13,630 bases of DNA, taken from JACQAI01 sp035507915. Lineage in GTDB: Bacteria > Pseudomonadota > Alphaproteobacteria > Elsterales > Elsteraceae. Under the pieces are notes generated by a model. It ran no database searches. It was not told the origin of the DNA and was given only the letters and a program-made list of their open reading frames with translations. The position numbers and the translations under genes are program-made. Of this stretch, positions 1-6,868 are shown one piece after another. Position 1 is the stretch's first letter; the number at the start of each line of letters is the position of its first letter. The DNA lies in contig DATJNS010000370.1 in the NCBI GenBank assembly GCA_035507915.1, positions 1-13,630 on the forward strand. The letters run 5' to 3'.

Positions 1-1
1 A

Positions 2-394
2 CGCGAACAGCACTACACGGAGGCGGAGGCCGACGCGAAGATGTCGCGGCGCTTCATGTCGATCAATCTCGCCAAGCCGATGGAGACGGTCGAGCAGTTC
101 CCCTTCGTGCTCTGCGCCTGGCCCTCCTTCGCCGACCAGCCGTACATCAACAATTATCGGATCTACGACGACCGCGTCGGCGAGACCACGCGCTTCACCT
201 ACCGTCCCGACCACGAGTGGTACTGGTTTCCCCGGCAGACGCCGACCGAGGTCTCCATGCTCAAGTGCTATGATTCCGTGACCGATGGCTCCGTCTCGCG
301 CTGGTCGTTCCATACCGCCTGTGTCGACCCGACCGCGCCCGCCGACGCCCGGTGCCGCAAGAACGTCGTCGTCCGCTCCTACGTCTTCTTCTAG
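2..394 (+). CDS. CmcJ/NvfI-family oxidoreductase, C-terminal part (5' end outside window)
   Basis: The frame is open from the first bases of the window to a TAG at 392-394, so this is the last ~130 residues of a longer protein. The internal ATG at 41 is probably not the start. The visible part has the pattern I associate with the CmcJ/NvfI (AsaB-like) family: a YTEAEAD segment, then NLAKP...VEQFPFVLCAWPS, then EWYWFPRQTPTEVSMLKCYDS, and finally WSFHTACVDP followed by a basic stretch and VVRSYVFF. Family members are annotated as hydroxylases, desaturases or methyltransferases of secondary metabolism; the substrate cannot be read from this fragment. The usual NVWRPL-type segment reads NLAKPM here. 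The gene converges with the EmrB-like gene and leaves 30 bases between the stops. The family call is from memory of the motif pattern, and the exact reaction is unknown. Confidence 0.72.
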   Translation, partial: REQHYTEAEADAKMSRRFMSINLAKPMETVEQFPFVLCAWPSFADQPYINNYRIYDDRVGETTRFTYRPDHEWYWFPRQTPTEVSMLKCYDSVTDGSVSRWSFHTACVDPTAPADARCRKNVVVRSYVFF

Positions 395-424
395 GCAACG
401 CGGAAGCGGCCGCGAGACCGCGCT

Positions 425-1996
425 CTAATGCGCCGCCCCGCCGGCCGCCGCGCCTTTGCGTAGCAAGGCGACCGCCAGCACCGCCACCAGCAACACGGCC
501 CCGATCAGCGCGAAACTGTCGGCGTAGCCCATGATGGTGGCCTGGGCGCGGACCGTCTGGCCGATGGCGATGATCGCCCGGTGCATGGCGCCTGCCGGGT
601 CGGGATAGCCGTGCGCCATGAAGTAGCGCTGCAGGCCGGCGAGCCGGTCGCGCGTCGCCGGGTCGAGGAGCGAGACGTGCGGCGTGATCATCGCCGAATG
701 GAACTGCTCGCGATGCGTGAAGAACGTCTCGATCATGGCGGTGCCGATCGCACCGCCGAGATTGCGCATCATGTTGAAGAGGCCCGAGGCGGCACCCGCC
801 TCGCTCTGCGCGATGCCGACCAGCGCGATCGCCGAGATCGGGGTCATGACGATCGCCTGGCCGAGCGCCCGGGTCACGTTCGGCCAGAAGAGCTGCGGCG
901 CGGCGTAATCGTGGTCGAGCCACAAATTCATGAAGCAGCTCGCCGCGAAGACGACGAAGCCAACCCCGACGAGGAGCCTCGCGTCGATCCGCTTCATCAG
1001 CAGCGGCACGAGCGGGATCACCAGGAGCTGCGGCAATCCCGTCCAGGCCACGACCCGACCGATCTGCTCGGCGTCGAAGCCCTGGGCGACGGCGAGGTAT
1101 TGCGGCAGCAGGTAGGCTGAGCCGTAGAGCGCGAAGCCGAGCAGGAAATTGCCGAGCGTGCCAAGGCCGAAATTGCGACGGCCGAGCAGCCTGAAGTTCA
1201 CCAGCGGCGCCGGCGCCATGAACTGCCACAGGACGAACGCGCCGAGCGCCAGCGCGGCCACCAGGCTCAACTTCACGATGAAGGGGGAGTCGAACCAGTT
1301 GTAGACGTTGCCGTCATCGAGCACGGTCTGCAGCGCCGCGAGGCCGACCGCCATCAAGGCGATGCCCAGCCAATCGGTCTGGCGCAGCAGACCCAGCTGC
1401 GGGGCGCTCTTCGGCAACGTGAACCACAGCGCCGCAAGCATCATCGAGCCGGGCACGAGGTTGACGTAGAAGACCCAGGGCCAGCCGTAATAATCGGTCA
1501 GGTAGCCGCCGATCGTCGGTCCGATCGCCGGCGCGAACGTGGCCGTCACCGCGAACCCGGCAAGACCGATTGCGCGCTTGGCCGGCGGCAGCATCATCAT
1601 GACGATCGTGAACGCGAGCGGGATCAGGACGCCGCCGGCGAAACCTTGCAGCACGCGGAAGACGATCATCTCGCTCAGGCTCGACGCCTGGCCGCACAGC
1701 ACCGAGAAGAAGAGGAACAGCGCCGTGTTGACGAGCAGAAAGCGGCGGAGCGAAAACACCCGGCTCAGGAAGTCCGTGAGCGGAATCACGATGATCTCGC
1801 CGATCAGGTACGCCGTGGTAACCCAGGTGCCATAGACGCCGCCGGTGCCGATGCCGCCCTCGATGTAGGGCAGCGAGGCGTTGGTGATCTGGATGTTGAG
1901 CACCGCCAGGAAGGCGCCCGTCAGCGCGCCGCCGACGGCGATCCAGGTCTTGAGCGGGACGGCGGATTCGACGGCGGCGTCGCGTTTGGGGTCCAT
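425..1996 (-). CDS. emrB: EmrB/QacA-type MFS multidrug efflux transporter (DHA2, 14 TM)
   Basis: A 523-residue inner-membrane drug:H+ antiporter that works with an EmrA adaptor. I chose the ATG at 1996 (MDPKRDAAVE) because GGGAGG lies six bases upstream. The longer frame starting at 2056 would run into emrA. Residues 17-40 form TM1, motif A is DFLSRVFSLRR (about 75-85), and the antiporter motif C is APAIGPTIGG (about 155-164), followed by YYGWPWVFYVNLVPG. The length and hydrophobic pattern fit the 14-TM DHA2 family. The TM1 motif reads VLNIQITNASLP, with Asn where many family members have Asp (VLD); I recall this as a common proteobacterial EmrB variant rather than a defect. The start lies 13 bases after the emrA stop, so this is the last gene of the operon. 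The substrate is unknown; lipophilic toxicants are typical for the family. Confidence 0.93.
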   Translation of the reverse strand: MDPKRDAAVESAVPLKTWIAVGGALTGAFLAVLNIQITNASLPYIEGGIGTGGVYGTWVTTAYLIGEIIVIPLTDFLSRVFSLRRFLLVNTALFLFFSVLCGQASSLSEMIVFRVLQGFAGGVLIPLAFTIVMMMLPPAKRAIGLAGFAVTATFAPAIGPTIGGYLTDYYGWPWVFYVNLVPGSMMLAALWFTLPKSAPQLGLLRQTDWLGIALMAVGLAALQTVLDDGNVYNWFDSPFIVKLSLVAALALGAFVLWQFMAPAPLVNFRLLGRRNFGLGTLGNFLLGFALYGSAYLLPQYLAVAQGFDAEQIGRVVAWTGLPQLLVIPLVPLLMKRIDARLLVGVGFVVFAASCFMNLWLDHDYAAPQLFWPNVTRALGQAIVMTPISAIALVGIAQSEAGAASGLFNMMRNLGGAIGTAMIETFFTHREQFHSAMITPHVSLLDPATRDRLAGLQRYFMAHGYPDPAGAMHRAIIAIGQTVRAQATIMGYADSFALIGAVLLVAVLAVALLRKGAAAGGAAH

Positions 1997-2009
1997 GACC
2001 GCCTCCCGC

Positions 2010-3158
2010 TTACCCGTTGACCTGGTTGCGCGAGCGAGTGGACGGCGCGGCGTCACGCGACGGGTTGGTGTCGATCGTCGGTTCGACCGACATGCCGGGA
2101 CGCAACCGACCGGCGAGCGGATCGTCCGCGTCGAGCGCGATCTTGACCGGGATGCGCTGGACGATCTTGGTGAAGTTGCCCGTGGCGTTGTCCGGCGGCA
2201 GCAGCGCGAATTGCTGCCCGCTGGCGGGCGCCATGCTCTCGACGTGGCCGTGGATGACCGTCCCGGGGAAGGTGTCGACCGCGATCGTGACCGGCTGGCC
2301 CGGCTGCACGTGCGTCAGCTGGGTCTCCATGTAGTTCGCCGTGACGTAGACCGCGTGCAACGGCACGACCGCCATCAGCTGCGTACCCGGCTGGACGAAT
2401 TGGCCGATCTGGACGGTGCGGACGCCCAGGGTGCCGTCGAACGGCGCGGTGATCGTCGTGTAGCTCAGATTCAGCTCGGCCTGATGCTGGTTCGCCTGCT
2501 GCTGCGCCAACGTCGCGCGCGCCTGATCGAGCTGCGCCTGCAGCACGCCGATCTGCTTCTCGGCGCTGGCGATCCCGGTCTGGTCGCTGTTCAGCTTCGC
2601 CTGCTTCTGGGCGACATCGGACTGGACCTGCTGGGCGCGCTGCACCGTGCCGAAGCCGGTGCGCGCCAGATCGGTGAAGCGCTGGAAGTCTTGATGCGAA
2701 TAGACGAGCGCCGCTTGGTCCGACGCCACCTGCTGACGCGCCTGCTCGACCGTGAGGCCCTGCTGCGCGATCTGCTGCCCCAGCGTAGCGATCGTCGCCT
2801 GGGCGGCCGCGACGTTGGCGCGCGCCTGGTCGAGCGCGGTCTGGTAATCGCGCGGATCGATGCGGGCGATGACCTCGCCCGCCTTGACGGCCTGGTTGTC
2901 GTCGACCGGAACCGCCGAGATGTAGCCCGACACCTTCGGGCTGATCAGGGCCGAATGCACGTCGACATAGGCGTCGTCGGTGGCAACGAGATATCGGCCG
3001 GTCGTCCAGTAGTAACGACCATAGTCGGTGCCGGTGAAAACGCCGGCGACCACGGCAAGGCCGAGCGCCGTCTGCTTCAGACGGCCGCCGGAGACGCGTA
3101 GCCCGGTCTTCCCGATCGCGTCCCGGCGCTGCGTGGTGGTTTGAGTCGTGTCGGTCAT
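2010..3158 (-). CDS. emrA: EmrA-type HlyD-family membrane fusion protein
   Basis: A 382-residue periplasmic adaptor that would link the EmrB pump to an outer-membrane channel. The start is the ATG at 3158 (MTDTTQTTTQRR), with AGAGG/GAGGA just upstream. The frame stays open to 3533 but that extension has no family character and runs over two other genes. Order of parts: a short cytoplasmic tail; one TM at about 28-45; first half of the lipoyl/barrel-sandwich domain (DAYVDVHSALISPKVSGYI, then V..NQAVKAGEVIARID); a long Gln/Ala-rich coiled-coil hairpin at about 105-225; second lipoyl half (TITAPFDGTLGVRTVQIGQFV); and a beta-barrel domain ending in LRPGMSVEPTID. These are standard EmrA/HlyD_D23 features. 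No outer-membrane factor gene is visible nearby, so a TolC-like partner would have to be encoded elsewhere. Confidence 0.93.
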   Translation of the reverse strand: MTDTTQTTTQRRDAIGKTGLRVSGGRLKQTALGLAVVAGVFTGTDYGRYYWTTGRYLVATDDAYVDVHSALISPKVSGYISAVPVDDNQAVKAGEVIARIDPRDYQTALDQARANVAAAQATIATLGQQIAQQGLTVEQARQQVASDQAALVYSHQDFQRFTDLARTGFGTVQRAQQVQSDVAQKQAKLNSDQTGIASAEKQIGVLQAQLDQARATLAQQQANQHQAELNLSYTTITAPFDGTLGVRTVQIGQFVQPGTQLMAVVPLHAVYVTANYMETQLTHVQPGQPVTIAVDTFPGTVIHGHVESMAPASGQQFALLPPDNATGNFTKIVQRIPVKIALDADDPLAGRLRPGMSVEPTIDTNPSRDAAPSTRSRNQVNG

Positions 3159-3223
3159 GGCCTCTGTCCTCGAGAAAGAATTCGTCTGGCGGCAAAGCCA
3201 GGCCCTGGAACGGCGCTCACGCG

Positions 3224-3346
3224 TCACAGCAGCGTGATCGACGCCAGCGCCAACAGCACGGTCAGGAAGGCGACGACGACGCCGAGCCACGAGGAGGATT
3301 GATGGTCCTGCCAGTCGTAGTCGTCGTCCGGGGTGATCGACGTCAT
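3224..3346 (-). CDS. 40-residue single-span membrane protein in the efflux operon
   Basis: A very short gene. The ATG at 3346 has AGGAG eight bases upstream, which is optimal. A second ATG at 3352 sits only two bases from the same AGGAG and is less likely. The product starts with an acidic, aromatic N-terminus (TPDDDYDWQD), then SSSW and one hydrophobic span of about 20 residues (roughly 20-40, LGVVVAFLTVLLALASITLL), and ends right after the span. Coding status is supported by the strong ribosome site, the clean hydrophobic segment and its place between two same-strand genes (51 bases after the secreted-protein stop, 65 before the emrA start). I do not recognise a family. By analogy with AcrZ, a small protein that binds the AcrB pump, it could be an accessory subunit of the EmrAB system, but that is inference. 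Confidence 0.68.
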   Translation of the reverse strand: MTSITPDDDYDWQDHQSSSWLGVVVAFLTVLLALASITLL

Positions 3347-3397
3347 GGTCATGTCTCCTGTGAAGCGTCGAGCCGATCGCAATGCTCTGGCGATCGC

Positions 3398-3796
3398 TCA
3401 CTTGAAATGCATGCGGTCGAAGGCGAAGCGGCAGGCGTCGTAGTGGCTCGGGTCTTCCGCCATGCACTGCTTGTGATCGGCTGCCGCGTTCTTCATGCAG
3501 ATGTCGCGGTCGCCCGGTGTCTTCTGGCACCACATCATCGGCGACGGCCTCTCGTCGCCTTCCATCGCCGGGGCCGGTTTCAGGTCGGCCCCGGGGTTGA
3601 GGCCGAGGTAACCGCCCTGCCCGGAGCCGGGACGGGCCGGCGCGGCCACCGAAGCGGTTTGATGCGCGCCAGGGTCGATGCCCAGATAGCCGCCCTGGTG
3701 GCTCTGCGCGAACGCGTTGCCGCTGCCGGCCAGGGTCGCCGCGCCGAGCGCGGCCAGGAAGGCGGTGCGCAGAACGATCGATCGCCGTGACGTCAT
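3398..3796 (-). CDS. Small secreted four-cysteine protein with a duplicated QGGYLG motif
   Basis: A 132-residue protein I cannot assign to a named family. The ATG at 3796 is preceded by GGGGAG eight bases upstream. Residues 1-30 are a signal peptide: basic MTSRR, hydrophobic core, cleavage likely after AFA-30. The mature N-terminal half carries two near-identical units, QGGYLGIDPGAH (34-45) and QGGYLGLNPGAD (60-71), separated by an Ala/Pro linker. The C-terminal half holds four cysteines at 90, 100, 111 and 122. The first pair is exactly Cx9C and the second is Cx10C, so a disulfide-stapled helical hairpin is plausible. It is the first gene of the apparent efflux operon and the one next to the LysR operator region. 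Periplasmic location is inferred from the signal peptide; the role is unknown. Confidence 0.82.
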   Translation of the reverse strand: MTSRRSIVLRTAFLAALGAATLAGSGNAFAQSHQGGYLGIDPGAHQTASVAAPARPGSGQGGYLGLNPGADLKPAPAMEGDERPSPMMWCQKTPGDRDICMKNAAADHKQCMAEDPSHYDACRFAFDRMHFK

Positions 3797-3858
3797 GGGT
3801 GGTCTCCCCTCAAGGCCGCAGGACCGGGTGTGTCCCGCGCTGTGGGGGAAGGTAGGCC

Positions 3859-3887
3859 TTGGCCTGAAAATGGATAATCGACTATTT
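3859..3887 (+). promoter_or_regulatory. Candidate promoter of the LysR gene
   Basis: TTGGCC (3859-3864), a 17-base spacer and CTATTT (3882-3887) resemble an alphaproteobacterial sigma-70-type promoter. It would start transcription near 3894, about 37 bases before the LysR ATG. The -10 lies in the AT-rich part of the spacer. The match is imperfect and was found by eye. I could not identify an equally good promoter facing the efflux operon. Confidence 0.35.
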
Positions 3888-3919
3888 TCTGGAAAGACTA
3901 TCCGGTTATTCCGGATAAT
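3866..3919. promoter_or_regulatory. Probable LysR operator region between divergent genes
   Basis: This AT-rich island in a GC-rich window has three visible structures. A perfect inverted repeat TATCCGG-N5-CCGGATA occupies 3899-3917. A looser repeat GAAAAT-N12-ATTTTC occupies 3866-3889. The heptamer GGATAAT occurs twice in the same orientation, at 3872-3878 and 3913-3919, 41 bases apart, which is about four helical turns. LysR-type regulators typically bind two such sites in the spacer of a divergent target. The perfect repeat lies just downstream of the candidate LysR start point and ends 13 bases before the ATG, a position suited to autoregulation. A perfect GGGGTACCCC palindrome (3921-3930) directly abuts the ATG. 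Confidence 0.6.
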
Positions 3920-3930
3920 GGGGGTACCCC

Positions 3931-4848
3931 ATGGATCGCCTCGCCGGCATCACGGCCTTCGTGCGGGTCGCGGAGAGCGGCGGCTTCTCGGCCGCGGCGC
4001 GCCACTTGAACGTGTCCACGTCGACCGTGAGCGATCAGGTTCAGGCGCTGGAAAACACGCTCGGCGTGCGCCTGTTGAACCGCACCACCCGGCGGGTCAG
4101 CCTGACCGAAATCGGCCGCGACTATTACGAGCGCTGCGCGCAAATCCTGCAGGAGCTGGCGGAAGCCGACGAAGCCGCCGGCGCGTTGCAGGTGACGCCG
4201 CGCGGCCGGCTTCGCGTCTACTGCCACCAGGGCCTGTCCCGGTTCATCGGGCTGGTCGTGCCCGGCTTCCTCGGCGATTACCCCGAAGTCTCGCTCGATT
4301 TGCGCACCGGCGACGCGATGATCGATCTGGTGCAGGAGGGCTTCGATCTCGCCATCATGCCGATGGCGCCCCCCGATTCGACGGTGATCAAACGCACGTT
4401 GGCGAAATGGCGCTACGTCGTGTGCTGTGCGCCGGCGTATCTCGAGGCCCACCCCGCGCCGCGCAATCCGGCAGACCTCGCCGATCATAACTGTCTGCTT
4501 TATGCCTATTCGGTCTTCGGCCCCGAGTTGCCCTTCATCGATGAAGCCGGCAATCCCGCGACCGCCCGCGTGTCGGGTAATCTGCTCACGACAAGCATCG
4601 GCGTCATGCGGGCGACGGCTCTGGCCGGACTGGGGGTGTGGATGTGCCCGCCCTATGTCGTTTCCGATCTGCTTGCTTCCGGAGCCCTGGTGCCGCTCCT
4701 GACGGAGTACGCCAGACCGGAAATGGAGATCGTCGCACTCTACCCGCATCGCCGGCAGCTGAGCGCCAAGGTGCGGCTGTTCCTCGACAGGCTGGTCGAC
4801 CGGTTCGCCGAAGAGCAGCGCTGGGTCGATGCGCCGCCCGATCGATAG
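3931..4848 (+). CDS. LysR-family transcriptional regulator, divergent from the efflux operon
   Basis: A 305-residue LysR-type regulator of normal family length. Residues 1-60 form the winged helix-turn-helix (MDRLAGITAFVRVAESGGFS, then AAARHLNVSTSTVSDQVQAL and LGVRLLNRTTRRVSLT). They are followed by the linker helix and a substrate-binding-protein-like effector domain from about residue 90 (GRLRVYCHQGLSRF...). The ATG at 3931 begins exactly at the canonical N-terminus. A GGGGG run six bases upstream is the only ribosome site. The gene faces away from the four-gene EmrAB operon across 134 bases that contain inverted repeats, the classic layout for a LysR protein controlling its neighbour and itself. 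The inducer cannot be predicted. The 104 bases to the next gene contain that gene's own candidate promoter, so they are probably not co-transcribed. Confidence 0.95.
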   Translation: MDRLAGITAFVRVAESGGFSAAARHLNVSTSTVSDQVQALENTLGVRLLNRTTRRVSLTEIGRDYYERCAQILQELAEADEAAGALQVTPRGRLRVYCHQGLSRFIGLVVPGFLGDYPEVSLDLRTGDAMIDLVQEGFDLAIMPMAPPDSTVIKRTLAKWRYVVCCAPAYLEAHPAPRNPADLADHNCLLYAYSVFGPELPFIDEAGNPATARVSGNLLTTSIGVMRATALAGLGVWMCPPYVVSDLLASGALVPLLTEYARPEMEIVALYPHRRQLSAKVRLFLDRLVDRFAEEQRWVDAPPDR

Positions 4849-4900
4849 GCGCGGCGCGCGCTCGGCAGGAACGTGCCGGGAACCGACGTCCATGGGTCGT

Positions 4901-4927
4901 TTGAGACGAACCGGCGGGTGGTAGACT
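4901..4927 (+). promoter_or_regulatory. Candidate promoter of the SDR gene
   Basis: TTGAGA (4901-4906), a 15-base spacer and TAGACT (4922-4927) lie 25 bases before the start codon. The same -10-like hexamer occurs at a similar distance in front of the amidohydrolase, and as TAAACT in front of the crotonase, which strengthens the call. The spacer is a little short; reading TTTGAG as the -35 gives 16. Confidence 0.45.
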
Positions 4928-4952
4928 CGCACGGACGGCATGGGAGGACGGC

Positions 4953-5708
4953 ATGGGGCGGGTCGCGGGCAAAGTGGCGCTGGTCGTGGGCGCGGGAGGC
5001 GGCATCGGCGGCGCGGGCGCCGAAGCGCTGGCACGCGAGGGCGCCGCAGTGTTGTGCACCGACCACGACGGTGCGGCGGCCGCGGCGACCGCGGCGCGGA
5101 TCGGTGCCGCCGGCGGGCGGGCGGCGGCATCGGCCCTGGACGTGCGCGACCGGCCGGCGGTCGATGCGGCGGTTGCCGCCGTCGTGCGCGAGTTCGGCCG
5201 GCTCGACATCGTGCTCGAGTCGGCCGGCATCGGCCATCGGCTCGACTTCCTGGATCTCGATGCCGCGACGTGGGACCGCATCATCGCGGTCAACCTGACC
5301 GGCATGTTTCACGTCGGGCAGGCGGCGGCGCTGCACATGGTCAAGCAGGGCGGCGGCGGCAGCATCATCAACGTGACCTCGCAGCTTGCCGAGGTGGCAC
5401 GACCCGAGCGCGCCGCCTATGTCGCCTCGAAGGGCGGCGCACGGTCGCTGACGCATGCGATGGCCGTCGATCTCGCGGCCCACGGGATTCGCGTCAACGC
5501 GATCGCGCCCGGCCCGACGCTGACCGGGCTGACGCGCGCGAACTACACAGACCCGGCGGCGCGCCGCGCGACCGAGGCGCTGATCCCGCTGGGTCGGCTC
5601 GGCCAGCCCGACGATCTCGCCGGGGCGGTGCTGTTCCTGGCCTCCGACGAGTCGCGGTGGGTGACCGGCAGCACCGTGACGGTGGACGGCGGCTATCTGG
5701 CGATCTGA
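4953..5708 (+). CDS. Short-chain dehydrogenase/reductase (SDR, FabG-like fold)
   Basis: A 251-residue classical SDR, probably cytosolic and NAD(H)-dependent. The ATG at 4953 follows GGGAGG at a good distance. The Rossmann glycine motif is GAGGGIG (13-19). Asp37 at the end of the second strand suggests NAD rather than NADP preference. The catalytic tetrad is present: Asn114 (NLTG), Ser143 (NVTSQ), Tyr156 and Lys160 (YVASK). The C-terminal WVTGSTVTVDGG segment is typical of FabG-like members. The usual NNAG structural motif reads ESAG (89-92), so the two Asn are missing. The substrate is not predictable from sequence. A hydroxyacyl-CoA or alicyclic alcohol would fit the nearby ligase and ring-hydrolase genes (compare BadH, 2-hydroxycyclohexanecarboxyl-CoA dehydrogenase), but this is only context. 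It converges with the amidohydrolase, leaving 45 bases between stops. Confidence 0.92.
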   Translation: MGRVAGKVALVVGAGGGIGGAGAEALAREGAAVLCTDHDGAAAAATAARIGAAGGRAAASALDVRDRPAVDAAVAAVVREFGRLDIVLESAGIGHRLDFLDLDAATWDRIIAVNLTGMFHVGQAAALHMVKQGGGGSIINVTSQLAEVARPERAAYVASKGGARSLTHAMAVDLAAHGIRVNAIAPGPTLTGLTRANYTDPAARRATEALIPLGRLGQPDDLAGAVLFLASDESRWVTGSTVTVDGGYLAI

Positions 5709-5753
5709 CGGGGCGTGAGACGTCCGTTTGCGACGCCGCGCCTCGCAGCGCTA

Positions 5754-6776
5754 TCAGGCGGCTCTGTCGCGCTGCGCAGAGTTCGCGACACGGGCGAGCA
5801 TCGCGGCGGCGTTGCGATGCAGGATCTGCTCGCGCGCTTCCTCGCTGATCCGCGCTTCGGCGAGCGCCTTTCGGGTCCAGTCGCAGCCGAACGCGGTGCC
5901 GTCGGTGCCGCACATGATGCGCTCGGCGCCGTACAGGCTCACGGCCGCCTCGATCGCGCGCGGGCCGAACGAATTGCAATCGACGTACACCTTCGCCTTC
6001 CGGAAGCGCGACGACGGCAGCTCCTCGTTCGGCGTGTCGAGCAGACAGCGGTGATCCATGCGCTCGACCTCGTAGGGAATGTTGCCGCCCAGATTGTGCA
6101 CCATGATCGACGCGTCGGGGTATGGCGCGAGATAGTCGGTGAGGCAGAGCGTCACCATCACGGACGACAGGCTCGCCTGCATGTCGAGCGTGCCGTTGCG
6201 GCGGCGCGCGTTGTCGGTCTTTCCCGCGACCTTGGGGAAGACGTCGCCCGGCCGTGGACCGTGATGGATGAACAGCACGGCGCGCCGGCGGTTGGCGATC
6301 TCGAGCAGCGGGCGCATCGCTTCGGCGTCGTCGCGCGTGAGGAAGGCGTTGCCCGGCACTTGCGCGCCGATCATGCCCGGCAGCCCGAGCGCCCGCTCGA
6401 ACTCCGCGGCGGCGGCCGACATGTCGGTCAGGGGCAGCGCGGCGAACGCGGCGAAGCGGCCGGGATGCGCCTGGCAGATCGCCGAGAACCGGTCGTTGAC
6501 GCGCCGGCACAGCGGCCCGGACACCTCCGCCGGCTGGGCCTCGACCCAGCAGAACGAGCCGAGCAGCGACAGCACGCTCGTGTCGACCCCCTGGCGATCC
6601 ATGCGATCGAGATGGAAATCGACGTCATCGAAGGCCTCGGCGAGCGGCTGATCGCCCATGCGCGATTTCAGCACCTCCGCGCCGTCGCTATCGCGCGCGA
6701 TGCGCGGCTCCTTGCTGCGAGCGCGCAGGGCGTCGGCCAATTCGGCGGGCCTCCAATGGGCGTGCGTGTCGATCAT
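5754..6776 (-). CDS. Amidohydrolase-2 (ACMSD-like) metal-dependent hydrolase or decarboxylase
   Basis: A 340-residue TIM-barrel protein of the amidohydrolase-2 family, which includes ACMSD and several non-oxidative aromatic decarboxylases. The ATG at 6776 starts directly with the metal-binding strand MIDTHAHW, and GGAGG lies eight bases upstream. The frame stays open to 7124, but that extension overlaps the DUF1801 gene and is rejected. Metal-site candidates are His5 and His7 (HxH), His171/172 (FIHHG), His227 (MVHNLGG) and Asp292 (CGTDGTAFG), in the family order. The reaction could be a decarboxylation or a C-C/C-N hydrolysis and the substrate is unknown. The upstream neighbours activate and cleave a carboxylic acid CoA ester, so a role in aromatic or alicyclic catabolism is reasonable. 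It appears to have its own promoter rather than depending only on the upstream block. Confidence 0.9.
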   Translation of the reverse strand: MIDTHAHWRPAELADALRARSKEPRIARDSDGAEVLKSRMGDQPLAEAFDDVDFHLDRMDRQGVDTSVLSLLGSFCWVEAQPAEVSGPLCRRVNDRFSAICQAHPGRFAAFAALPLTDMSAAAAEFERALGLPGMIGAQVPGNAFLTRDDAEAMRPLLEIANRRRAVLFIHHGPRPGDVFPKVAGKTDNARRRNGTLDMQASLSSVMVTLCLTDYLAPYPDASIMVHNLGGNIPYEVERMDHRCLLDTPNEELPSSRFRKAKVYVDCNSFGPRAIEAAVSLYGAERIMCGTDGTAFGCDWTRKALAEARISEEAREQILHRNAAAMLARVANSAQRDRAA

Positions 6777-6804
6777 GGCGGTTTCCTCCACGGGGTCGTC
6801 CGCC

Positions 6805-6833
6805 AGTCTAACGCCGCGGCGGTCCGGCGCAAA
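6805..6833 (-). promoter_or_regulatory. Candidate promoter of the amidohydrolase gene
   Basis: Read on the minus strand: TTTGCG (6833-6828), 17 bases, then TAGACT (6810-6805), ending 28 bases before the start codon at 6776. It lies in the 92-base gap after the DUF1801 stop and uses the same TAGACT hexamer as the SDR promoter, in the context TTAGACTGGCGG. Confidence 0.5.
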
Positions 6834-6868
6834 CCACGACACCCGTCGGTCCAGCCGGGGCCGCTGGA

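Noticed and set aside
395..424. Possible bidirectional terminator between the CmcJ-like and EmrB genes
   Set aside because: CGCGG and CCGCG can pair, but the stem is short and no T-run follows.
1881..3101. 406-residue open frame on the plus strand
   Set aside because: It is antisense to the EmrA and EmrB genes, is Arg/Asp/Leu-rich as expected for a shadow frame in GC-rich DNA, and has no recognisable domain.
3159..3533. Possible N-terminal extension of EmrA
   Set aside because: The frame is open but overlaps the 40-residue gene and the secreted-protein gene, lacks EmrA-like sequence, and the ATG at 3158 has its own ribosome site.
3898..5130. 410-residue open frame on the minus strand
   Set aside because: It is antisense to the LysR and SDR genes, and low-complexity Arg/Pro-rich at its start.
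5709..5753. Possible terminator between the convergent SDR and amidohydrolase genes
   Set aside because: Only a weak GGCGT/ACGCC pairing with a long loop and no T-run; not enough to call.
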